From Ciborinia camelliae (taxonomy: Eukaryota; Ascomycota; Leotiomycetes; Helotiales; Sclerotiniaceae), in NCBI GenBank assembly GCA_025890175.1, contig JANPYM010000003.1:1974823-2038822 (forward strand): a stretch of DNA of 64,000 nt, in the 5' to 3' direction. A program made the position numbers and the translations under genes. Shown one piece after another: positions 50,740 to 61,499 of this stretch. Position 1 is the first letter of the stretch, and each line of letters starts with the position of its first letter. The notes below the pieces were generated by a model. That model was not told the origin of the DNA, searched no databases, and saw only the letters and a program-made list of their open reading frames with translations.

Positions 50740-52582
50740 AAGGCGCGAAGGAAAAGTGGTTTCTTTAAGATCTTATCTGATTGGTCTCATGGGTTCATGC
50801 GATTTTTGGAGCGGTTCAAGATACCATGCATATTTGGAGCGATTTGGGTTATGGGAGTTGAGTTTTTGGGTGTTGGGGGTTGGTGGTTGGCTGGATGGAT
50901 GGGAATTTGATTCTACTCTACTCTTTGTTTTTCTTTGGTTTGGACTGCCTGCTTTTAGGGATACGTATTAGGAGCATTGCAGGAGGGACTTGATATATCA
51001 ATACCGTACGTTAGCAGAAAAGAGCCAAAAAGTAGCATAGCATAGAATAGCATAGCGTCTTTTTGGGGCGGAAAAAAATAAGATAAATGCAATTTTTAGT
51101 AAAGTCACTCCTAGTGAGGAATCAGGTCGATATTTGTATGTGGCCTCTATGTAATACCTCCCCCTAAATTAAGCGCTCTGGTCTTTTAGGGCCTCGGTGG
51201 TGCCAATGTGTTGCGAAGAGTGACCATCTTATACGTCTGGGGCCAGTGGCTATTGTTTCTTCTATGTCGATTGGTTTGTTGTAAGTAGTTGCGATTGAAT
51301 CTTATTTCAGTCAAGTCATAGATTAGATATATACGAGGACAATTGGCAGGAATTAGATAACAAGGACCTTCATGATTCCTTCTTTAGATCTCCCCCTATT
51401 TCAGATAGATATCTTTCTAAACGGATTGATACAATAGTCATTCTCTTCGAAAGACTATGCAACTCATCAGAGATATTAAAACCTTTATTACAATCATTCT
51501 TGGAGAATATAGAAAGTGGTGATATGAGGTTAGAATCGATATCCGTGCAAATAAAAGTTTATCAGACGGGATTGGGACCCCTAAATCGCTAATCTAGTAA
51601 ATTCATAGGCCAGCCGCAAAACTATTACCTAGGTACCTACCTAGGTAGGTGCAGAATGGTTCAGCCATGGATACAAGTAGGTCTAATCTTACTTTATCTT
51701 TTTGTATTACATACCTATCGTAGACATAGTGCATTGTATAGGCTGGGTCACTCGATCAAGGTCTTGGTTTTTGTTCTCACTTATTAGGCTAGGCAGTCAG
51801 TCAGTCAGTCTTCAATGCTCGAACTTGAGGCTGGGATTTTTCAATGACTCTTCTTCAATATTAATTATCATCATCAGTATTTCGTACTCTACCTACTACT
51901 AGATTATGATATTCCATTTACGTCCGGGTGCATCCGTGCAAACTCTACCCCACCACAATTGATGGTTTTTTCCCATCATCATTTCCCGGGCGTTTCCTAT
52001 TTTCAATATTACCATTCTACCTAATTAAGAGAGAGTCAAAAATGGCTATATCGAAATTATTTAAACCATGGCCTTCTCATTTTTCCTTTCCTCAATACTT
52101 TTTTATTCTTATTTTTACCTCAACTAATAATTGTTGCGATATTGATGATCACCGCATCCCGAGGTCCCCATCAAGCACTTTTTGCCTGGAGGTCTCAAGG
52201 CTTATCAGGCAAGAGTCATACGCTATTCTACTTACTCGGGAATTGCTTATTCCCCTCTAATAAAGCGAACAAGCTCATAAATCCCCTTACTGGCCTTGTT
52301 TTTTATTACAATAATTACAAGGTATAATCAAACCCCGATATTATAATACGGATGTTGTACTTATCTACAAATATACACACTATTCAGCTAAGTTTTTAAA
52401 GCTTCGATAAAAAAATGAGGTTAATTGTCAAGAGTATGACTCCGATCAGGTATATGGCATGGAAGCATAGAGTTGGATTGATGGAGGTAAGAATAGTAGA
52501 ATGCAGCCGTTCCTTGAACACCAATTACCTAACATTTTTTAAAACAAGCATATTATAATCTGAATATCCAAATCTTCCTCAT
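50740..52582. other. intergenic region, no gene supported
   Basis: Tail-to-tail spacer of about 1.8 kb between the F-box gene and the PKS. It has a GCATA-repeat (about 51035-51055), a GTCA/GTCAGTCA run near 51795 and a palindrome CCTAGGTACCTACCTAGGTAGG near 51630. No tailoring enzyme is encoded here. Confidence 0.6.
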
Positions 52583-55500
52583 TTAAGCAGACAGTAACTT
52601 AGCAAGCCCTGAACCCCATGAAGCAATCTGTTTTCGCATGTTAGTGATATAATCGTTTATAGAGATGGAGGAAATAATTGTCTTACCATAGGAGGCGTCA
52701 TCATGGAGAAGTGATTGCCGCCAGCACGAACCACACTCACGCTGCCTAGAAGCTCATTCCATCCGAGGGATCCATCGTCTGTCCGATCGTCCAGGAACCA
52801 TTCCACGATCTTTTCCTCCTCCGGAAGAGCCTTTGGTCGGGGCACCTTATCCTGCTTGTCCACTCCTTCTCTCGCTGAAAAAAGTGTAGCCTGCGGTATT
52901 TTCCTGCCTGGAAGCGGACTCACTTGGTATCTCAACAACTGCTGCCTCGCGAGCGTGAAGTGGTCATTCTTGATAGACTGACCTTTGGTCTTCTCTTGAA
53001 TTCTGTCCTCCTTCACCACGCTGGTCTCAATAATCAAATCCAAAAAGTCAGCTAGAGAGCTCGGCAGAGAGGTTGCAAAGGTGGGGCATGCCGTATCGAT
53101 AAGGAACAGCCTTTCGACCTCGTTTCCATCTTCAAGCAGTTGTCGCGCCGCCTCATAGGCGATCACACCACCAACCGAGTACCCACCAACTAGATACGGG
53201 CCCTTGGGCTGCCGATGCTTGATCTCGGCCACGTATATGGCGGCGAACTCCTCGATGGTGGGCGGGTCCTCCAAATCGGGTTTGTTCTTGAGGAAAGGAC
53301 TGTTGAGCGCGTAGACAGAAACATCATTGATACGATCGAGCAATGGTGCAAGAGAGCCAAACACAGCGCCAGAGCCAAACCCATCTGGGCATAGGAACAA
53401 GTTGCGGTCACTGGACCCTGAAGTCGCGCGGTGCAAAAGCATTGAGGTGGCCTTCGTGGGACACGGCTGGTCAAGTTCCGCTGCCATGCCACAAATCACC
53501 CGAATGCCACGGGACTCACGACTTGAACTCTCAGACCAGTCGACGTGCGCGAATCCGGAATCCCGCATGACCCGCTCCCAGGCCCATGGGTTCTGCAGCG
53601 CGTATTTGCGGCCGTCATCAAACAGCCACCATCCATCTAGCAATCCCCAGACCAGGTCGTACCAAGCCAGCTTTTGAGTCAATTCGACCAGCGCTACGCA
53701 ACCATCAGACCGCACCATTTTGCGAATGTTGCCCAGGCAGCATCGTAGGTCGCGCGTTGCGTGCACGCAGTTGCTCGACACGACCATATGGTAGCGCCCC
53801 AGCAACTCTGCAGGAGGCTCCTCTTCGATGTTGAGTTTCCGGAACTCCATACCGACGATGCCCTTAAAGACCGTTTTCTTAGCCCGCGCGAGCAGTGATA
53901 CTGAGAGCTCGGTAAAGGTGTATATGAATGGGAGCCCGGTAGCTTGGAGGAGCGGCACGAGATGCTTGGTGGTACCACCAGTCCCGGCGCCGATCTCGAG
54001 AATCCGGAAGGGCTCGCCGTCCGAGGCCTGAGCGTGGATGGCGGCGGATAAGAAGTCGCAAAGCACTTTCGTGGTGGCCAGCAGGTCAGGCCCGTTGGCG
54101 TAGAAATGTTCGAGGAGGCTGCGGCCCTTTTCGCTACCGAACAAGAGGGAGACAGGATCGGATTTGCCGGTGAGACACTCCGCCAAGTGTGGTCCGAGGA
54201 GGTCGGGTAAGCCGTGTGTGGATGCGAACTGAGGGAAGTCTGAGATGAGGTCGCTGCTCAGCTGCTGAGCAGACTTGCCACTAAGGTCACCGTTGAGGGG
54301 TGTTGAGCCGCGTACATAGTCGTCTCCTTTTTTCTCGGCGACGCCGGCCTCTTCCAATATTTCCCAGAGCCGCGGGACTTCTCTGTGGTACTTTGGCAAC
54401 GTCTCTTGTAGAGCGGGAAGCTTCTCCCCTTGTTTGAAATTCTTTATGGGACAGCCGAGCTTCTCGAAGGCTTCGGTGATAAAGGCCGTGACAGTGATCA
54501 GCTGCGGCGGGTATACCTCCTTCCAATAGCCTGTGTGCTGAGTCTCCTTGGCATGCACATCGAAGTTGCGACGGACCTCCTGGAAAGCTGTGTGCATCCA
54601 GTTCTGGTTGGCTTTTTTCGGCGTGGTTGTGCCAGTGTCTAGAGTCAATGGGCTATCGGTTTTTGAAGTTGACTGTGTGGGGGAAGTGTCGGATAGACTG
54701 CTCAAAGGTGTCTGCACTGAATCAAAACCCGCAGCATCTGCAATGTGATTACAGAGGGATATCATATCGATGATTGAAGCGAAATCCGTCGATGATATAT
54801 TGACATTGAACGCATCACTGAGGTTGCTGATAATCTCCGCCGCAACAAGAGAGTCGGCGCCGAGATCCTCGAGGTTCGAGTCCATCTGAATCTCTTCAGC
54901 CGGTACGTCAAGAGATTTGCTAAGGATCTCCACAACCGTCTTTTGCCATTCTGAACTCACCTCGTCGCCTGTGCCCGAGAAAGCATCTGGCGCTTGCTCT
55001 TCCTCATCGTTCTCGCTGGTTTCAGAAACTTCGCCACCAACCTTCGTAGAGATTAAGCTACACAAAGATGCGACGTCGGTAAATGTTGCGAAGAGATCGG
55101 TGGAAATATCGATTTTGAACTTGTCGGAGATATTCGCCAGGATTTCCGCGCTAACCAGCGAGTCTGTACCAAGATCTTCGAGCGTAGCCTGTTTTGTCAC
55201 TTCCTCGATGGGAATGTCCAGGGACCTGCTAAGGACTTCTTGGACGCCACTCAATACGTTAACTGCGTTTGTATCGCCTCTGGTGGATTTCTTTGGAGGA
55301 GCTGCACCATTCGCTTGATATGTGCTCTTTGGTATTGGAGAATCTAAAGTTGGCTTTGACGGGCCAGTGGAATGCTCCTTGAGGACCAGGCCCGGATTAG
55401 CTCCCGCTAGCATCTTTACCAGCGAGTTCCGGGGAACCCTCGAGAACTTGAGTCCCTTAGCAGACCAAATAATCTTCTTGCTCTGCTGGTCAAGCGCGAA

Positions 55501-58500
55501 CACATCTAGCACTGCCTCCTTGTTACTCTCCCGGACAATCTGCGTGTACGCTCTGTATTTCCCACTACCCTGGAGTCCATTCAGGGGCCCGACAGCACCC
55601 ATGCCCGTGCAGATGTAAGACATGCCACCGTTCTCTTCTTCCTCGTTGTTGCCACGTAACGAGTGCACGAACGCACCGGGAACTTGCAAGAAGTTATCAA
55701 TAACCAGCGGGTCGGCAATGTTAGCGTTCGGCGTCCTGGCCATAACGTCTAGATTGTCTGGCATCGTTATTTCGCCTGCACCCTCGGTTCCCTTACCAAC
55801 CAAGTACCGCAAGCCCCGGTAAGGTGGCGAGTACTTGGCCATTTTCTCAAACACCTTGTATACCATTGTACCCCGCAAGGCCTCTACGTCGGTGTCTTTT
55901 TCTAGCAGGCTGGATATTCGAGCCCACTTGTCTTTATCGTCCTGTTGGTTGTTGATATTACGGCTGCACAGAGAGATGATGCCTGTTGCGTGCGAGGTTG
56001 GCCTATCGTTATTTTTAGCAGAGGACAGCTCGAAACCCCACGTGTCCTCGGTCTTTTTCGTTAGTATCACCTTGATGGAACGCTGCGAGTCCAGGCCTAG
56101 GGGTGCCTTGATTTCCAAAGCTTCGGCCGCGAGTTCTGTGGCAGCACTCATCACCTTTGCGTTGTGCAGCAAGGCAATGGCGTGCGAGGGCAGCTCCAGA
56201 TACATTGCCGCCGGAGATATTGGGGACCCCACCACAGCGTGGCCCTTGACGAGCTCCTGGAACCGTCTACTGCGCGTGTCGACCTTAAAAACGAACTTGC
56301 CCGCGCCTTGGCTCTGGGACTTGTCTTGCTCGATGTATGGGTAGTCACAGATATCCTTCAAGCAATGAGGACATCTTCCAGATAGTGCTGGTACGTGCTC
56401 ATCAGTCTTCTTGCTTCCATCGTTAGACCGAGGAATGTACTCCAGCCAGTGTCTATGATTCTCGAACTGATACTGCGGTAGAGTCACGGGTACGTAGTTT
56501 TCTCGCTGGCTCCGGTGGAATGGCCAGAATTGCCCATCCGACTGACCGCTCTTCCACAGCGTAACTGTGGCGTCTGCAAGGGACCGTGCTGGGTCTTTGC
56601 CACTGATGGCCACAAAGGTGTGCTGGGCCTGTGCCTGGGCTTGTGGCAGCGCGTTCCGCGCCATGGCGATGATGGGGCCACCAAAGCCGGCTTCCAGAAA
56701 CGTACACGGGCCTAGACGGTTCACGATGCGTGAGATAGCTTGTCCAAAGTACACAGCCCCGCGTGTGTTGCGGGCAATCACGTTGACGCCGGGGCCAGTC
56801 CAGGGTTCTTCGTGGCAGGATTCGAAGGGGAAGGTTGGGTCCTGTTTGAGTGAGCATGTTAATGGTCGGTTAAACGGCAGCGGAGAAAGGGAAAGTGTAT
56901 CAGCAAACTGAAGCTCATGAAGCTTCATTAGGGATTTTTCAGCACTGACCTTGAAGGGAATCGAAGCCGACAACTCATTACTCGCGTCGACGATCGAGTC
57001 AGCCATGCTAGAGTGGTACGCACGCATGCCCTTCAGGACCTTGAAGCGTAGCTTCTCGCCGCTGGACTTTCTGTCGTTGAGGTACGATTCGAGAACTTCG
57101 ATGTCCTTTGTGCTCCCCGCGACAACGTAGTTGTTTGGCCCGTTGTAACACGCGATATCGAGCTTGGTCTCTGGGTGCTTCTTACGAAATGGCTCTAAAT
57201 TCTCCTCTGGGGTTGTACCTGTCCCGGTCAGATCGGCTTCTATGGCTACCATCGACCCAGTATCGTCTCCCCAGAGCTTCTGTATAATAGATGCACGACC
57301 TGCTCGCACGTTAGTATCGTATAATTATTTTACCGAGAGGATTATTCTAGAATTTAGAATTTACGTACTATAAACCAGTTAGTATTTATAATAAAAGCTA
57401 AACAAGCATTCTAATCAAATACAGCTTAACAAAAAGAATGCATACCCAGTAACAAGTCTAATACCAGACTCGAGTGTCAAGGCACCTGACAATGTCAATG
57501 CCGCCCACTCACCGAACGAGTGACCACTGACCGCCTGGGGCTTCACGCCAGAGTCTATCCATGACATGCCGCACGAGTACTGAATGGCGAACATAGCTGC
57601 GTGGCGGAGGACGAGGTCGGTGTCACCTTGTAGTCCCTGGAGAACAGCCGGAAACAGGCTGGGGAGGCCGAGCGATTGCATCACTTCATCGCATTGGTGC
57701 ATGTGCGTCCGGAATAGCAGAGAGCTATTGTATAGAGGACTGGCTGACTGTACGGTGTTACCGTTCTGCCCGCTGAAAAGAAGCACGATAGGCTTGGGTT
57801 TGGTGGATGCAGTAATGTGCTTTTCTGGGTCGGCGAGCTGGCCTTGCAAATCGTTCACTAAGTTGATGAAGGGATTTAGCCATTGCTCTCTGGAATTCAA
57901 AACAAGTTGGGGATTACTTACAAGATGTGGTCGTTGTGGCGAATACGTGCTGCAGCTGACGATTCTGTTTCGTCGCCAAAGCGAAAGCTAGATGAGCTAG
58001 TTCTGGTGCTGACGAGGTCTTTTCGATCTGGTCTTTCAGCTTGTTGCAGTAAGCCAAAAGGCTGACGCTAGAGGCGGCGGCAATAAATATAGGCCAAGTA
58101 GAGACGGGAGGGGTAGACACTGCTGATTCTATCACCGTTGGCGAAGACGATGGTCGTGTAGGCGGAGGCGCAATGACAGCAGCGGCATTGTTGCCTGAAG
58201 CACCGTAACTGTTAACCACTGCGAAACGCAAATCGTCACGCCACTCCTTCAGCGATGTTGAGATCGCCATCTTATCAGGCTCGAGGGCCGAAATATTCGG
58301 ATTCAATGACTTGAATTGAGCCTGCGGAGTGATCTTGCCGTGCTTCATCATGAGCAGGACCTTGATCAGCGAGATCACTCCTGAGGACCCCTCTGAATGC
58401 CCAATGTTGGGCTTCACCGCACCAATGTGCAAGGTAGTAGACCTATCCTTCCCACCGAGAACCTGACGGATGCCTGCGACCTCTGTCGGGTCACCGGCGC

Positions 58501-60877
58501 GTGTGCCCGTGCCGTGGGCCTCAACGTACGACACATCTTTAGGGTTGACTCCAGCACGGGCGAGCACATCTCTGTATAGCGCTGCCTGGCTCTCCAAAAC
58601 AGGGTTCGTGATACTTGTAGTATTCATATTCTGGTTGTTGCCTGTCGACATCAGCACACCTTGGATGTCATTCCCATCCTTCAGCGCCCTCTCAAGCGGT
58701 TTGAGTATCAAGACACCCACAGACTCGCCACGGCAGTACCCATCAGCTAGGGCGTCGAAAGTCTTACAGGGGCCTGTCTCGCTCAGAAATCCACCTGTGC
58801 ACAGGGCGTTGAACAATGCTGTATTAGTGATTAAGTTGACGCCACCTGCAACGGCTTGTGTACACTCGCCCACTTGAATGGCGCGGCAAGCTTGGTGGAT
58901 AGCGACCATGGCCGACGAGCAGGCCGTATCGATGGTCTGGGAGGGACCTGTCCAGCCGAAGTGATGGCTCAGTCGTCCGGCAACAAATGAGCGGAGCATA
59001 CCGAAGCCGGTATATGGTGAGGTGGGGTGGCTGGCTAGGTTCAGGGGGTAGTCGGGCGCGTTCATACCGATAAAGCAGCCTGTCGTATCGATGGTTTTTG
59101 TTTTGTCATTGGTTTCTGCTTCCTGATGCTGGTCATCGCCCAACCAGCCTGCGGTTTCGAGTGCGTGGTACGTGGTTTCGAGCAGCACGCGCTGGTGCGG
59201 ATCAAGTGCGGCTGCTTCGCGCTTGGATTTTTTGAAAAATTGATGATCGAACGACTCGGCATCTGACAAGAAGTTCCCCCACATCTTACCCTTTTTGGCT
59301 GCGTCGGGGAACCGCTTCACGTCGATCTCACGCAGCATACTCTTGCCGGTCTGAATCACTTGCCAGAGGTCGTCAGGAGTATCTCCGGCTGCTGTCCGAC
59401 AAGCCATGCCCACTACTGCCACTGCATGCTTCGGATAATTGCTGTAAGTCGTCTGCTTTCTTTTCATACGCGGCGTGATGTTCTTGAGCACCGGGTGTCG
59501 GACTGGCTCATCGGCGTCTAGCTCTAACACGCGAACCACCGCCACGTGATCACTCCCGAGGCTCGCGAAACGATCCCAGGCCTCAAAGGCTTCATTTTTG
59601 CTTATTTCCCCAATGCCTCTGGCCTGCATACCTTTGGTGATCATCCGCGTCGCCGATTTGCTCTCCGCCATCAAGCCCACGCCATGCCAGGAGGTCCATA
59701 ATATTGACATGCTGTTATCGCCCTGACAACTTCTCTGCGCCGCCAATCCGTCTAAGAACGCGTTCGCGGGTGCGTAGACCAATTGGCCGGAGAACCCAAC
59801 GAGCTGTCCGATGGAAGATGTGAGGATGAAGAAGTCCAGTGTGCCAGGGGGAAATAGGGTGTCTAGATTCAAGGAGCCGATTACCTTAGGCGCCAATATT
59901 TCGGCGACATCGGAAGGCGTGCAACGCTCGATTGTATTGTAACCTGCGATCCCAGCCGCGTGAACTACTCCCTTGATCGGCGGGATGTGCAGATTGTCGA
60001 TAGCCTTTTTCAGCGTGGAGTCTCCACCGGGCTTGCTAATATCAATGGCTAGCACATGGACCGTGGCTCCCAGAGCCTCGAGCTCCTTAATCCGCGAGAT
60101 GAGCTTTTCATTACCGGCATCTTTCGTGTTGCTGTCAAGACTCGGCGACAGGCCACGTCGTGACACCAGTACGATACTACGAGCACCGCGCTGACCTATC
60201 CAGGTCGCAATTTCTAGGCCCATCCCTCGGGTTCCACCTGTGATGAGGTAAGAAGAACCCTCCGGCTTGAACTGTAGCTGTTTCTTGTCATTGGACTGGT
60301 CTGGAAAGGGCTGCAATAAAGCTCTCTGTGCTATTCCTTTGCTGACCCTGACAACGTCGAAGCCACGTGCGTACTTTATGGCGGATAACGGAAAGGATCC
60401 TTGGTCCTCCTCAAATAGTCCGCCAAATATCTCCGGTATTTCTATCTTCATCACCCGCGCCAGGCCAGAAAGCGGGGTATAACCTAGGTCGCCGATTCCG
60501 CCATTCAAACTGATAAGCGAAAACAGCTTAGAAGTCTTGTTCTGGCCGGATTTGCTATTCTGGTACAGCAGCTGCGCAGCTGCAATCAAACTGGTGCACG
60601 ACTTGGTCGCAGCTTCGTAAATGCCAGTTTTAGTACTCGCTGTATATGGGATGTGGACAATAATTGTATCCGGTGCCAACAAATGGCCGAGCTCTGTGGC
60701 ATCATTGACAACCGCAATTGCATAGCCAGCATCAGTGAGCTGTTTTTGGTATGCGGAGAGTATCTCGTTATGTTCCTCGTTATCGACTAGGAAAGCCACC
60801 TTTTGGAAGCTCAACGCCTCCTCGGAGAGTGCAGCAGGTTCCCAAGCGAGCTGGTGAATCAGCCCGTTGGTGCTCAT
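52583..60877 (-). CDS. polyketide synthase, KR-KS-AT-PT-ACP-ACP-CMeT-TE
   Basis: Five exons: 60877-57922, 57857-57446, 57299-56950, 56841-52687, 52627-52583; about 2638 residues if the frame problem at the second intron is bridged. Domains (approximate residues): KR 1-470 with structural half, TGGTRGMG 213-220, Ser355, Tyr368 and Asn372; KS 485-905 with DTACSS Cys653, His788, His827; AT 985-1370 with GHSFGE Ser1099; PT 1420-1720 with His1440 and Asp1621; two ACPs near 1780 and 1880, each with DSL; C-methyltransferase about 2000-2370 with LEIGAGTGG; thioesterase to the end with GYSVGG and GNHFSMM. The KS-to-TE body is that of methylating non-reducing PKSs (mycophenolic-acid MpaC type), which make methylated aromatic polyketides. 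The usual SAT domain is missing and KR occupies its place. The second intron (57445-57300) has a good donor and a TACTAAC branch but is out of phase by one base. Product unknown. Confidence 0.9.
57300..57445 (-). other. PKS intron 2 with phase conflict (possible one-base insertion)
   Basis: On the minus strand the donor reads ACTGG|GTATGC and the acceptor GAGCAG|GTCGT, with TACTAAC 9-15 nt before the acceptor. These leave two plus two bases at the junction, so the frame is lost right where the AT domain should continue LVTGRASII. No other AG near the acceptor fits. The three-G run at the donor (CCC at 57445-57447 on the plus strand) with one G fewer would restore phase. A weaker in-phase donor (GTATTA, inside SGIRL) exists but removes five conserved residues. 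Confidence 0.65.
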
Positions 60878-60985
60878 AATTGCTTGCTTCTATTCAATAC
60901 AGTGATATTAGAAGCTCAAAAGAGGTGAGAACGTTGAGGTTGATTGATAGATTCTGTTCAAACTTGTAGACTTTGACTATGTAAC

Positions 60986-60991
60986 TATATA
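60986..60991 (-). promoter_or_regulatory. TATA box of the PKS gene
   Basis: TATATA within CATATATAGTTAC on the minus strand, 109 nt before the PKS start codon. Its spacing supports the N-terminal KR as the genuine start of the protein. Confidence 0.5.
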
Positions 60992-61182
60992 TGCCCCTCT
61001 CTCTTCACAACCTTCCGCTTTCCGGGATATTGACCTTTTGGGAATATGTTCTCTAAATCTACTGGCGGGGAGGCATTGTTGGCCATCGTAGTATTTGCCT
61101 ACAATAGGTAAGTTTGGGTTGTATTGCCTAGTCTAGCGTATGCTTGAGACCCACCTGGCTTTCACGTGGTTAAAAATCAAAT

Positions 61183-61196
61183 CCTCCGCCAGGAGG
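61183..61196. promoter_or_regulatory. inverted repeat upstream of the PKS
   Basis: CCTCC-GCCA-GGAGG, an inverted repeat about 306 nt before the PKS start codon. Spaced GC-rich inverted repeats are the kind of site bound by zinc-cluster regulators, but no such gene is in the window. It may be chance. Confidence 0.2.
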
Positions 61197-61499
61197 GTCT
61201 AGACGGCCGTTTATTTAATTGCGATTCTGTGCCGGGAATTTAGTGGTATTAAAGTCACATTTTAGCATTTTAACGCTTTATATCATAACAACAATTGAAC
61301 TTTACAAAATAAAAATTAGTACATTTAATTGCCCTGTTAATTATTTACATTTGACGGAATCACCTCGGTGGTACTATAGTATGTGGATACTATAGGTATA
61401 GTATAAAGTTATATGAATTATATATCGATTGAAGATCGATCTGCGTAGGGCTTATATGCTCACTACGCGGGCGGGTAGTCCGCATATACGATTCACTAG

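Noticed and set aside
52657..52686. PKS end at the in-frame stop at 52657
   Set aside because: GTAAGA right after TPPM and CACTAAC...AAACAG show a final intron; the true last exon is 52627-52583.
56842..56949. Reading straight through 36 codons in the AT domain
   Set aside because: The frame is open, but GTCAGT and CAG borders and the joined family sequence (PFK-DPTFPFESC) show it is an in-frame intron.
53190..57000. Many ORFs of 60-134 codons on both strands within the PKS
   Set aside because: Shadows of the GC-rich coding frame.
57890..57921. 32-nt intron ending at CAG for the first PKS junction
   Set aside because: Too short and creates a stop; the 64-nt intron 57858-57921 ending ACTTAG restores frame and the conserved linker.
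61183..61196. Calling the inverted repeat a confirmed regulator site
   Set aside because: A five-base stem occurs by chance; no regulator gene is visible, so it is only listed as a weak candidate.
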